A stretch of DNA of 64,000 nucleotides from Limnephilus marmoratus (taxonomy: Eukaryota; Arthropoda; Insecta; Trichoptera; Limnephilidae). The stretch lies in assembly GCA_917880885.1 (NCBI GenBank), contig OU862917.1, forward strand, positions 51,754,727-51,818,726, written 5' to 3'. The position numbers and the translations under genes were made by a program. The stretch's first letter is position 1; each line of letters opens with the position of its first letter. A model generated the notes under the pieces. It made no database searches and had not been told where the DNA came from. It worked only from the letters and a program-made list of their open reading frames with translations. This document shows, in pieces, positions 23,800 through 33,454 of the stretch.

Positions 23800-24330
23800 T
23801 TTCCCCTCTTCACTCCTCCTTGGTTCCCTGAAGGCCCCACGACAGAAGAGGCTTCATCTCTCCTCTCCATTCCTTAGTTCCCCGAAGGCTCCACGACGGA
23901 GAGTCCACCTCCCCTTGGTTCCCTAAAGGCCCCACAAGGGAAGAGTCCACGCCACCTTGGTTTCCTGAGGGCCCCAGGAAGGAAGAGAACTTCATCTCTC
24001 CTCCTTGGTTCCTTAAAGGCCCCACAGAGGAAGAGTTCACCAAGATGGTCTCATTTTTCCTCTTCACTCCTACATGGTTCCTCGAAGGCCCCACATGGGA
24101 AGAGGACATCATCTCTCCACTTCACTCCTCCCTGGTTCCACAAAGGCCCCACGCTGGAAGGGTGCCCTTCCCCTTGGTTCCTTGAAGGCCCCATAAGGGA
24201 AGAGTTCATGGAGGTGGCCTCAGCTCACCTCTCCACGGTTTCTCCTCCTGGTTCCTCCTACGGCCCCAGGAAGGAAATCCACAGAGGTGGCCTCAGCACT
24301 CCTAGTTTCCTAAAAGGCCCCTAGTTTTCG
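23800..24330. repeat. Degenerate minisatellite, about nine irregular units
   Basis: Variants of TTGGTTCCYTRAAGGCCCCA recur at about 23818, 23871, 23916, 23957, 24005, 24074, 24130, 24175 and 24248, spaced 41-73 bases apart and followed by GGAAGAG. The long open frames here (for example a minus frame repeating VGPLRNQGG) are a by-product of the repeat and are not gene-like. Confidence 0.8.
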
Positions 24331-24602
24331 AATGGTCCAATTTTTTTGTCCCACGAGTTACCAGGGAAATAGAAGGTCCACTCCAGTAGAGCCCCGAGTG
24401 CTGGAGTGAGGTCTAAATATTCCGAGATGTGACCTTGTTTCTCGGAGGCACCGTTCGTGACTCTGTTCCTCAGGACATTCAGCCTGAGCACGGTAGCTCA
24501 CACCTTGGCTTGGGATGTTAATAATGCTCTCACCATTTTTTTAAAGGAAATTCGTAAAATTAACGGAGACAAAACGTTTTACATGAAACCGTTTTAAACA
24601 TT

Positions 24603-24814
24603 TTCGTTATGTGTTTTTGGGGTGTTATGCCGTGTTGCGCTACCTCCTTCTTTAGCCAACGTCTCGGATATCGTTGCAGTGTAATTTTTAGTGGTGATTA
24701 CACATCTACCGGATCTGCCCTGATGATGGACACTGCAACGATGTCCGAAACGTTGGCTAAAGAAAGAGGTAGCGCAACACGGCATAATACCCCAAAAACA
24801 CATAACGAAAATAC
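24603..24814. repeat. Long hairpin, arms about 83 bp
   Basis: The arm starting TTTTCGTTATGTGTTTTTGG pairs with the arm ending CATAACGAAAA; the loop is about 45 bases. The right arm and loop contain a hammerhead-like core (24717-24757). It probably inserted into the surrounding hAT, or formed from two inverted copies of one repeat. Confidence 0.85.
24717..24757 (+). ncRNA. Hammerhead-like ribozyme core (degenerate or PLE-type)
   Basis: In order: GCC, CTGATGA, one extra T, helix II GGAC...GTCC, GAAAC, GTT, GGC. GCC and GGC can form a 3-bp helix I, and ACGT leaves only a self-complementary helix III, as in the minimal hammerheads known from Penelope-like elements. Activity as a monomer is doubtful. 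Confidence 0.4.
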
Positions 24815-25252
24815 TTTTGGCTGTGAAAATCTTAAAACGTAACCGTTTTAAACAGTTTGTAGGTATGTTAAATTAGCCTTCAGCAAAACTTTGATCGCGT
24901 TTTTGTCGAAACTACGTTTTTCAACCTGGTTGACATTGTTGACAACATATTTATTAGAAAAACTATATATTCGATTTGCATACACTAAGTCTTAAACTGT
25001 TCGAAAATCCAGTTACTATGGCATCACGTAGGGATTTTTTTAATAAAAGTCCCCCTTCTTTTTTTTATGAATGATGGAAATTTTCAATAAAAAATCGAAA
25101 TAAAATTCGCTTATCCGCCATTTTTTAAATTTTTTTAGATATCAAAATTCCCCTAGTATCCTGGTGCCTTAAAGCCTTGTTTAGGATATAATCAAGGGAA
25201 CATGGAGGCTTTTGGAGGACCCCCCTTAAGCTCCCCAATTAGTCCGTCACTT

Positions 25253-25941
25253 GCGTGGTTATCATCGTCTATCGCCTTGACTTCTTGGCGCCTTGGCAGG
25301 TCCGGTCCTGTGTATAACGTACATTATTTTTCCAGCCTTTTGCGTTGTAAGACGATCCCTTCTTTTAGTATGAATGCAACTAAATGCACTGATATAAAAC
25401 ATTAGGAAACCACTTCAATTAGAATAACTTTCTTAATAAAAACTATTTTCCAAATTCGAAGTCGAGTAACTTTCACACGCACAGATCACTAATAACTTTC
25501 ACGTTCTCTTTGTTTCATTACTTTTGCGGCACATCTTTGCTATTACTTCTGACCGTACTTCCGGCATTTGTTTTATTTTGTAACAAAAAGTCCAATAGCA
25601 CTGACACCACATCATCACACATACCACATCATCACATGAATCACCAACCAACCGCAAACAAACACACACATATATTATTGGTAACACTTTGATTCCAATA
25701 ATTTTTCAGTACTTTTCAACTCTAACGCACTAAAAATTCGGCTAGACGTTCTAAACTGTAGAACAGAAAACGTGTACCTATGTATATTCTTATAGAGAAA
25801 CATAAAATATTACACATATTATTGAAGAAACGTAAAATACGAACGAAAAACAAGACGAACCTCGCGCCCGTGTATAAAACGGTTGAAAACTGAACTGATG
25901 GCTTGGATTTTGTGCGGACTGCGAGCGTGGGGGGTTTGGAT
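25253..25941. other. No gene recognised
   Basis: AT-rich sequence with short CA/TG-rich stretches (25600-25680). The overlapping frames on both strands there are mirror images of the simple sequence. I see no domain or terminal repeat. Confidence 0.3.
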
Positions 25942-25956
25942 GGGCAGGTTCACATG

Positions 25957-26386
25957 GAGGCGTCTACTAATATCTACAGGAATTCCAAAAACTGAAAAAA
26001 TCGAACTAATATCTATGAGAATCAAAGTGTTGACGAATATCTACAGCTCAAACTGTTGATTAATATCTATGAGAACCAAAGTGTTGACGAATATCTACAG
26101 CACTGGCAGAGGTTGGATTTGCAATTAAAAATAGCATATTGGAATAACGTAATATTGCGTATGCAGTTTAAAAAACTTAATTTATGTAAGTATGTATGTA
26201 AAAATCCCTAATATCGGACTATTGGGCACATTTAGCTGATTAGTCCAACCAACGCTCTGTAGATATTAGTTCAACATACGCTCTGTAGATATTAATCAAC
26301 ACTCTGAAGTTCGTAGATATTAGTTAAACATATGCGCTGTAGATATTCGTCAGACATACAGGCTGTAGATATTCGTATCTGGAGTC
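25957..26386. mobile_element. 430-bp element with 10-bp TSD and clustered subterminal motifs
   Basis: It is flanked by GGTTCACATG at 25947-25956 and 26387-26396. The left part carries several AATATCTAYAG copies and the right part several inverse copies, TGTAGATATT. The ends (GAGGCGTCTACTAATATC against GACTCCAGATACGAATATC) are imperfect inverted repeats. A TSD of 9-10 bp would fit a MULE-type element, but no transposase is present. Confidence 0.7.
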
Positions 26387-26664
26387 GGTTCACATGACGG
26401 GCGCTTAACGCGCGTTTCGAAAACGCGCGTTAACAACTACATACATTTTATTCAGGCCGTGCATGCCAGTGGCGGCGTAAGGGGGGGGGGCGGAGGGGGC
26501 GGTCCGCCCCGGGTGCCAAGACCCGAGGGGTGACAATGCAACCCACTCGTACAGACAAAGATTGCGCACAAAATCTCCCGCTGTAAAGACATTTCAATAA
26601 ATAACTACCTACTCTTATATCTAGCTACTTACATTATCATATTTTGAAATGCGTCGCAACTATA

Positions 26665-27047
26665 CACGGTGTCCGGAAACTCGTAGTACAAGCGGAAAAC
26701 TGGTAAATCTACATCACATTCGGAGTCGATTTCTGATATAACTTTTGTGATTTGAGCTTTCGTTTTCGAGTAAATCGGGTCCGAAATTGGAATTTTTTTG
26801 GTTAAATTTGAAAAAAATTTTCACTAGGGGGTTGATTTCAGCTGTGTAATGTCTTATAAATGCATCGAAGGCTAAACGGGGCTCAAAAAAATTTTTAACC
26901 CTTTAGTTGCCGAAAGAATGGAAAAATAGAAAAAAAAAAAATATTAAAACTGAAATGCTCAGATCAAAAAAAATAAGTTTTGTGGATTCTCTACGTGATG
27001 TAGATTCTCCAGTTTCCCGCTTGTACTACGAGTTTTCGGCCACGTTG
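26665..27047. mobile_element. TA-flanked MITE, 383 bp
   Basis: The ends CACGGTGTCCGGAAACTCGT and, from the other strand, CAACGTGGCCGAAAACTCGT extend as inverted repeats for about 55 bases (sharing AGTACAAGCGG and AATCTACATCAC), and TA flanks both sides. Non-coding; probably mariner-mobilised. Confidence 0.75.
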
Positions 27048-27121
27048 TATATATATATTTTTTCGAATATAATTTCTAATTCCCTTTCTAAAACTGAAGA
27101 ATTATTTTGAGAAGCTTGTTA

Positions 27122-27240
27122 AATGTGACCAAATTGGATACAGACACCTTAGCTCAGTTGTTAGAGCTGTTTCCATGTAAACGGAAGGTCCTGCGTTCGA
27201 GTCCCAGAGGTGCCAATATCTTTTTCTGTCTCTTTAATAA
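27122..27240 (+). repeat. tRNA-derived SINE copy
   Basis: A 73-base tRNA-like fold lies at 27143-27215: acceptor GACACCT/AGGTGCC with one mismatch, D arm GCTC...GAGC, T loop TTCGAGT and pol III boxes TTAGCTCAGTTG and CGTTCGAGTCC. The 22 bases before it and about 20 after are shared with the inverted copy at 33120-33252, so it is a SINE and not a tRNA gene. Confidence 0.7.
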
Positions 27241-28073
27241 AATCTTATTTAAGGTCCACAATGACCCAAGCGCGAATAATCAATTTTTCTATGATATCAA
27301 TGGAAAGAGACAGGGAAAATAATTTTGATATTGTGATCGAATATTTTAGTAAAATGAAATCTCGTAAGCATGTTTAGTATTTGGTGTTTTATTTAATGTA
27401 GGGTGTTCAATACAAAACCGCCCCGGGTGCCAATCTACCCTACGCCGCAACTGATGCATGCTAACGGGCGTTTTAATAAAACGCGCGTTGAACGCTGCTC
27501 TAGCGCTCGACTGTTAGTTGTCAGCAGCGTTGCCGATTTGTGAGTAATTTCCCAAATTGCGGGGATTTTTTAGGATTTTTCAAGAATTAGGTATTTTGCG
27601 GGGAACACCTATTTGCGGGGAAAATGCGGGGATTTTGGGCATTTTTTTATTATCCAACCTTTTTGAAAAATATTACTTTAAGTATAAATAAAAGTTACAA
27701 GTTTATTGCTCGTGTTTCCGTTTATTCGGTGAAAGATTTCGTTGTTCATTTTATGGCAGCATTTGTGACATTTATTTTTAAAACAATAATGTTGGGGGAT
27801 TCTTGAAGTTCTGGACCCTAACTCGAAGACACATGAATTTGCTAGTCATAGATCTTTTACGATAGAAGGATAATTTTTTTAGATATGTCTTGTTGTTGTT
27901 TTGATGAATTGGTGACTTGTTAGAAAGTTAGTTTTATAATACGTAAGAACTGAGTTTGTGAAAATGGATAAATGGTTAAAAAAAGGAAAAATATATGGCA
28001 TGATGAAGTAATTGACGAATGTAGGTAATTATTTTACATCATTTGAATGTATGCTTATTTCATTAATAAGCCT

Positions 28074-28431
28074 TTAACCCTTCCGCAGCCAATCGGGGCC
28101 GAAGGTAGACCCCAAAATAACTATCCTTCTTATATCTACTTAAATACATGAAATATATTTTTAGTATTTTAGGTTTTCCTGCGCAAAGGATTAATACATA
28201 ATATGCCATTTAAAAAAAAATGTGAAAAAATCGTTGATCGCAGGAAAAAATATTTTGTCAAATATAGGTAGGTAATATTCCCTGCAAAAACATGAATAAC
28301 AAAAAAAAAATATCAAAAAAAAAAAAAAGTGTTTGCTTTGGTTTAAAAGTTTAGAAAAAAAAAATTGGGTCATCAGCCGACCCCCACGGTTACGGACGTC
28401 CTGTTTTGCATCTTGGCCTGTCAAGAGTTAA
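28074..28431. mobile_element. Probable piggyBac-like MITE
   Basis: TTAA lies at both edges. The ends read TTAACCCTTCCGCAGCC and, on the other strand, TTAACTCTTGACAGGCC, sharing TTAACYCTT. The interior is AT-rich with A runs. Inverted-repeat support is short, so this is tentative. Confidence 0.4.
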
Positions 28432-28698
28432 ACATGTTGATAATTGTAATTATGTAAACTGCTTACTCATTAACTTAATTTCACTGTTTAAAATCATTGG
28501 TCTCAATATACTTTTTACTTAGTCTCAATTTACTTTTTTATCGTTTTTTCAATATCTCATTATAAATTTTAAATATGGGTTAAAATTATGTTGTAACATT
28601 AAAATATCATTTTACCTTATTTTCTTCAACTAACTCTTTTTTGTATAATTTAAATTACTTGTCTTTTTTAGTTATTTTTTTCTCCTAGCCATACCTGG

Positions 28699-30241
28699 TG
28701 TAACAGACGTATCAGCGTCGCCACAAGACTGAAAAATAGTACCGGGTCTCAGTGCACGAATAGGATGAAAAATGAAAAAATAATAATGCTACTGACCTCC
28801 CGTGCACCCAGTGCCTGATGAGTTGAGGACACTGGATGTGCCTAATCCTCTGCCCAGTCCTGGTGCGTGGCGGTTGCCTGAAGTAGGGCCGGCTTTCTAG
28901 AAGAGACTGATGGCACCAGGAGCAAAGCCTAGGCAGAGGTCGGCGGGAGGCAGTGGTGATAATAAACTTTTCCCAGTAGGAAATAAGAACACGAGTTGAC
29001 GTTGATGGAAGAACTAATTTATTATTCAAAAAATCACGCTTTTTATACCCGTTTTCGTGTGAAAAAACGGTCACGTGGTACATTTTTAGAGTGGGGGGAT
29101 TTACCTATCCCGTTTTGTATATAAGGTGCGGTTTTCTGTTGCCGCTGGTTTTGCCGACCATTTCCTCGAAAGTGGTCGATTAAAATTGGTTTCTTAAATT
29201 AATTATACAGCTTAAATTATAACTAATACAATGGTTTTCTTAATGCTAATGGGTTTCTACGGATATTGTTTATCCGTAGATTTTTTGTTTGATGATTTTA
29301 GAGTTAGTTTAATGAGTTTTGACATTTTGTCGGTAGGTATTTACATTTAAAAGAGGAATTTGAATAGTTATAAAGAAGTTAATATTTTTCCCAGGTCCGT
29401 CGCTTTACGAGGTCCTGGGATTTTTAAAATGGAGAAAAAGTGAATTGATGCTAAAGTCTCGAAAATCTGCTCAAATGCTGATAGCGCTGGCAGTTTAAGA
29501 GTTACAATGTTTATTTATGGCTCTATGGATGCCCCGTAGGACTCTGCACTGAAACGTCTTAGTTTCAGCGTCCTACGGGGTTTGTAAATGAAGTTATATT
29601 AAAAAATGATGTGTTTTTAACCAATATGAAGGCCCTTAATGGGGACGCCCAAACTGGTTTTTTGGCTTTGCAGCCGGAAAAATAGCCCTGAAGGCGATAA
29701 AATAATAAGTTTAGGATGTCTCCCGGTGGCAACTTGGTATTCAAGTTTTATTTGTGTCACCGGGGCATTTGTATATTAAGAAAAAAGACATTTAAAATTG
29801 ATAAAATGTGTTTTGAAAAAGATCGTTGCTGGCGGCACGGTATTATTGAACTTAGTAGCCAGGACGAAAAAGGCCCTGAAAAGGGCCATAATTAAAATAG
29901 AGAGCAGCCTGCTCGGTAGAGCAGCCGCTTCCTGCTGAGCCATAACGGCAGAACGGCAAGGGAGGGAAGGCAGTCCGCTTGGCGGAGTAGCTGCTTCCTT
30001 CGGAGCCGGAAAAACGGCCCTTCTCAGGGACATAACTAAAAAGGAGGCTAGTCAGCCTGGTTGCCTTTGGAGGCGTAAATAAGCATAAATAAAGTATTAA
30101 TTATTAAATTATTAAAATATAAGAGTCTAGAATGTCTCCCGGTGCAAACTTGGCACATAAGCTTTATTGGTTGCACCGGGGCATTGTACATAACTAGCAA
30201 ATTATAATTTAACAATGAGGGAGAGCAACACGTCCGTTACA
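28699..30241. mobile_element. Solo LTR, 1543 bp, with 5-bp TSD
   Basis: It starts TGTAACAGACG and ends ACGTCCGTTACA (canonical TG...CA), flanked by CCTGG at 28694-28698 and 30242-30246. No second LTR, primer-binding site or gag-pol is seen, so it looks like the product of LTR-LTR recombination. It contains a series of GC-rich stem-loops between 29256 and 30180 and two related hairpins built on CCCGGTG. Length fits long insect Gypsy or BEL LTRs. Confidence 0.7.
29256..30180. promoter_or_regulatory. Cluster of stem-loops inside the solo LTR
   Basis: Hairpins in order: TCTACGGATA/TATCCGTAGA (29256-29280), TCCCAGG/CCTGGGA (about 29389-29420), CCCCGTAGGAC/GTCCTACGGGG with an inner TGAAAC/GTTTCA (29532-29580), CCCGGTG/CACCGGG (29722-29764), GGCCC/GGGCC (29872-29888), CTGCTC/GAGCAG (29908-29924) and CCCGGTGCAA/TTGCACCGGG (30138-30180). 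They may act in LTR RNA processing or export; this is inference. Confidence 0.55.
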
Positions 30242-30589
30242 CCTGGCACACCACTTGTATGATTATTTTTCATTATTTTTTATGTTTCCTTATTTTTGCT
30301 TCAATATTGGGCAGATTGGGCTGTAACCTATGTTTTAATCTTATATTATGTATGTAATAATATATGTTTTAATCCGGTTCATGTTCCAAACAAAATAATA
30401 TTAAAATAAATAAATAAGAAATGCTATTTTCAATACAATTTTGTTTTATTTTGAAGGCCGAATTATGAAGAGACTTGTGGGGAATTTGCGGGGAATTTGA
30501 TAATTTGCTCTCCCCAATTTGGGGATTTTGACCATTTTTTGCGGGTATTTTTAAAACATAAGCCCTCAAATTCATTTAAAACATAATTC

Positions 30590-30690
30590 CCTCCACACAG
30601 CATCCCAGATGACATAGGCCCTGAGGGAAATTATTTTCCTCAGGGCCTCCTGTGTGGAATTAATGTAAAAAAAAAAAAAAAATAAGCATT
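30590..30690 (+). repeat. 3'-terminal repeat with GGCCCTGAGG hairpin and poly-A
   Basis: GACATAGGCCCTGAGGGAAA pairs with TTTTCCTCAGGGCC, followed by TCCTGTGTGGAATTAATGTA and a run of A. Related pieces are at 20470-20515, 6910-6955 (inverted), 14010-14040 and 54540-54620 (inverted), so this is the tail of a dispersed retroposon. Confidence 0.6.
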
Positions 30691-30700
30691 GGCAACCCTG

Positions 30701-31604
30701 GTAGTCAGCGCGCGTCAATGCGTGAATTGAGATCATTGGTTTTCTATGTTACATGTTGCCATTTACCATTCAGTTGAGCGCGCGCTTTTGTTTGACGCGG
30801 ATAGACGTATTTTAGGGTTCGCTCAGTTCATCCAGAAATCGTCCGAAATAAAAACGGAAGCTTTTAATACCGAATTATTTATAGTTAAGAGGGCATTACC
30901 AGAGAAAACCAGAAATATGTCATTTTCAAATCAGATTTTAGACGTATTGACTCTTTTCCACAAAAAATTATAATTGCATTTCGAAAGATTGTTCTTTTAT
31001 CTAGCATTCGCATGTAATAAATTTTGAGAATTTTTTAAAATTTTTAGTATAATAATGTTATTCCATAGGTCGTTGGCAGATTTGTTAAATTTTCAAAAAA
31101 GATTTTGTATTATACCACACCCATTTCAAATAATATAATCATGCAGTAAAACAAATCAATACATTATCTAGCAAACGCATGTTTTAGAATTTTAATTTTA
31201 GTTTCAATAAAATCATTAAAAAATATGTACGTACATGTGTTTCTTGACGAAAATTGGTCCATTTGTCTATTTATTTTCGCACTTACAAACTAATGTATTT
31301 CAGATTTTTTTAACATTCTTATTAAATTTAGACATTATTGAAAAATGATAAATACTTATAATCAAAAAATAATTACAAAAAGTACATTATTTTAATAGTT
31401 TTATCATCACGCCTTTCAGAATTTTTGGATGAAGATATAAATTAAAGCTAATTTGGATTGAAATAAATTCGATATTGAGTTATAATTTTAAAAAGCTGGT
31501 ACGGAGAATAATTAATCTTTCTTATTGTAACCGCCCTGCACGATCGTAAGAACAACTTTCGACGAAATGTGGATTTTCGTCCGCTGGCTGGTTAAACGCT
31601 CTTA
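30701..31604. other. No gene recognised
   Basis: AT-rich interior of the outer unit. The 75-codon frame at 30746-30973 (VERALLFDADRRILGFAQF) has no recognisable domain and no supporting context. Confidence 0.3.
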
Positions 31605-31860
31605 AGGGGATCCAATAGTTCAGGAAAAAATCGAAATCGGAATCCACGCCCTTTATGGGAGGAGTTTAAAAATACTTGAGAAAAAGCTTTTGGAAAGGTT
31701 GGAAAAGGTATTTGAGAATTTTTTTTTACAGGTTGATTTCGTAAAGGCCTGAAAAAATATAAATTCCTGTTTTACGCATTGTTTATTGTGCGAAAACTGA
31801 AATTTAAAATTGATTTCACGAAACTAAGCGACGCGGAGTAACACGACTGTCTCCGGCGCC
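31605..31860. repeat. Dispersed repeat, partner of 11745-11995
   Basis: Homologous in inverse orientation to 11745-11995, including GGAATCCACGCCCTTTATGG, GGTTGGAAAAGGTATTTGAG and TTTTACGCATTGTTTATTGT. Non-coding. Confidence 0.75.
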
Positions 31861-31954
31861 GGTTGGGGCGTCACTAAAACGAAAAAGGTGTTGCCCAGTA
31901 AATGGTTCTTGTGCCCAAGCCATTAGGATCACTTCAAGAATCCAAATTCATAGA

Positions 31955-32350
31955 GTGCGGGCCGTATTGATTGATGTCAAACATAACAACGAGAAAATGC
32001 GTATTTTATTTTATTTTGTGAAGTTCGGGCGTAAATATCAATTTTTTGCGATTATTATAAAAGAAACTAAATTTGCCACAATATACAATAAAACGAAATC
32101 CGAAAAGGGGTTTATAAATAGGAGAGTTTGGACTTGAAATGTTTTTTATAGACCTTATAATTTATTTTTTTAAAGGCGTATTAAGAGACTTATTAAAAAA
32201 ATGACCGATATTTTTAAGTGCCAAGGTATTTTCTAAACACAGTATTTAATTTAAGCATCTATAATACTTCTAAGCTATCAAATTTTCAAAACAAAAACAT
32301 GTGATTTTGTATGATTTTGCATAATTTAGTATTGCTTCATCTTAAGGAGA
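31955..32350 (-). repeat. Dispersed repeat with the unoccupied site for the 48-kb element
   Basis: Read on the minus strand it matches 47870-47952 joined directly to 50752-51010. At the junction it reads AGAAGTATTATAGATGC with TATTATAG once, whereas the occupied copy has TATTATAG on both sides of a 2.8-kb element. It therefore serves as an empty-site control within the same window. Confidence 0.85.
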
Positions 32351-32664
32351 AGAGCTTGGGAAGAACTCGTTCTCATATTCTGTGAGGGAGATGACAATGA
32401 AGAAAAGAATAAATTATTATGTAGCGGTAAATTAGTAAAAATACATAATAACCCTAAATGTAGGGTTATTATGTATTGCCAGGGCGGCCGCGGCAAGGCG
32501 CGTTCAGGGCCAGACAATCGAGCACCATGTGAACACTATACAAAAATTTTCCGCGCGTTCAACGCGCGAGCGCTTGTCATGTGAACCTGCCCTGCTGCGA
32601 GCGTACCTACTTCATCGCGTCATTTGCCACATGTTGTTTGATTATTATATTTAGAATGGCCAAC

Positions 32665-33075
32665 CGACATTGTGTTGTGTTGGCCTCTAGACTCACAATC
32701 CAAAGGTGGCGGGTTCGAATCCGGCGTGCGCAAATAAATTTGATTTGATTAAATTTGTGGTATTTCACAATTAATTGATTCAAAATAATATATTTACAGC
32801 ATATATTCGCGGCACATTCCAGATTGGAAGATACTCTCAGAATCGCCCTGGTGTAAGACCACCATTCAGAATTGATACGTTGCTTGAAATGGCTTTCGCC
32901 GTGTTTGGTGACCAGATCTGAATAGCCAGGTACTTCCCCACCTTCCTCTTCCCCATCTCCTTACCCTCCCCACTATCTTCAGCCTCACAACATACCTACC
33001 CCATTAAGGGATGCCATAGTCTCACTGGCTCCAGACAAGAGCAGTTGAGTTGGGCGGTTCATAAAAAAAGATCAA
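32665..33075 (+). repeat. Composite SINE with tRNA-like head
   Basis: A perfect B box GGTTCGAATCC (32712-32722) sits in a tRNA-like head. It is followed by the GATACTCTCAGAATCGCCCT block shared with the 12-kb tandem array, CAGATCTGAATAGCCAGG, a C/T-rich body and the end GATGCCATAGTCTCACTGGC. The latter half matches 13578-13740 (inverted) and 22525-22575. Confidence 0.65.
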
Positions 33076-33119
33076 TTAAAAATAATGTTCAATTAATGAA
33101 GACAATATTAGCGAAACTC

Positions 33120-33252
33120 AATAGAAAATCTGAAATAGAAAAATCATGAAAAGATACGGTCACAACAGAGACTCGAACCCAGGACTCGACTTTCCGGGCC
33201 GCAACGCTACCAACTGAGCTAATGTGTCCCTATCCGATTCGGTCATGTTTAC
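33120..33252 (-). repeat. tRNA-derived SINE, second copy (minus)
   Basis: On the minus strand it has A box TTAGCTCAGTTGG and B box GGTTCGAGTCT in a tRNA-like unit (33159-33228). The acceptor stem has two mismatches. The upstream ACATGACCGAATCGGATAGG and downstream TATCTTTT match the copy at 27122-27240, showing a family with conserved flanks. Confidence 0.7.
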
Positions 33253-33454
33253 CTGTATCATACTTTGACTAAGAACTGCCAACATTATCTTCATGTTCTT
33301 AACGCATATTTTTATTGGCTGCTATCTTATATGTATGATATGATTGCAAGATTCAACCAGAACTAAATGCCATCTAGATAGTGTCTTGGATAAATTTATC
33401 TATTTTTATATAATGAATAATATATCACTTTGTTTAAACCACTATAATATAAAC

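Larger units (their letters stand above)
23368..25252. mobile_element. Decayed hAT element of the CAGTGGCGGACTAAG family
   Basis: The left edge TAGTGGCGGACCAAG and right edge TTAGTCCGTCACTTG correspond to the intact ends of the element at 51316-53947. Inner strings TTGGTCAAATCCTAAACAAA and TTTTTCAACCTGGTTG are shared too. It holds a minisatellite (23800-24330) and a long hairpin insertion (24603-24814). No clean TSD was found, so the boundaries are approximate. Confidence 0.6.
26467..27453. mobile_element. hAT non-autonomous element, CAGTGGCGGCGTAAG family
   Basis: The ends are CAGTGGCGGCGTAAGG and CTACGCCGCAACTG, flanked by GTGCATGC (26459-26466) and ATGCATGC (27454-27461), an 8-bp TSD with one change. 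It is the same family as the 1965-bp copy at 54212-56176, including the tail CAAAACCGCCCCGGGTGCC. Inside are a TA-flanked MITE (26665-27047) and a SINE (from about 27122). Confidence 0.85.
27525..30700. mobile_element. hAT-type element (CAGSGTTGCCRAT ends) with nested insertions
   Basis: It begins CAGCGTTGCCGATTTG and ends CATTGGCAACCCTG, flanked by GTTGTCAG (27517-27524) and GTAGTCAG (30701-30708). Both ends carry TTTGCGGGGA-type subterminal strings. It contains a piggyBac-like MITE (28074-28431) and a solo LTR (28699-30241). No transposase domain is recognisable. Confidence 0.7.
25942..32591. mobile_element. Outer inverted-repeat-bounded unit holding nested insertions
   Basis: The left end GGGCAGGTTCACATG is split from ACGGGCGCTTAACGCGCG by a later 430-bp insertion. 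The right end, read on the minus strand, is GGGCAGGTTCACATGACAAG followed by CGCTCGCGCG. This gives a terminal inverted repeat of roughly 33 bp. Inside are the elements 25957-26386, 26467-27453 and 27525-30700. The 10-mer CTGCGAGCGT occurs at both flanks (25919-25928 and just after the right end), but 13 bases from the left terminus, so the TSD is uncertain. Confidence 0.55.

Noticed and set aside
24594..24842. Two overlapping ORFs, both starting MCFWG, on opposite strands
   Set aside because: They are mirror images created by the arms of the 83-bp hairpin.
27143..27215. Possible functional tRNA gene (GTA anticodon position)
   Set aside because: The acceptor and anticodon stems have mismatches and the flanks are shared with another copy at 33120-33252, so it is a SINE.
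29532..29580. Hairpin resembling a rho-independent terminator
   Set aside because: It is one of a series of stem-loops in a eukaryotic solo LTR and has no T run after it.
32668..32733. Possible tRNA gene with perfect B box
   Set aside because: No complete cloverleaf; the sequence continues into a repeat body found elsewhere.
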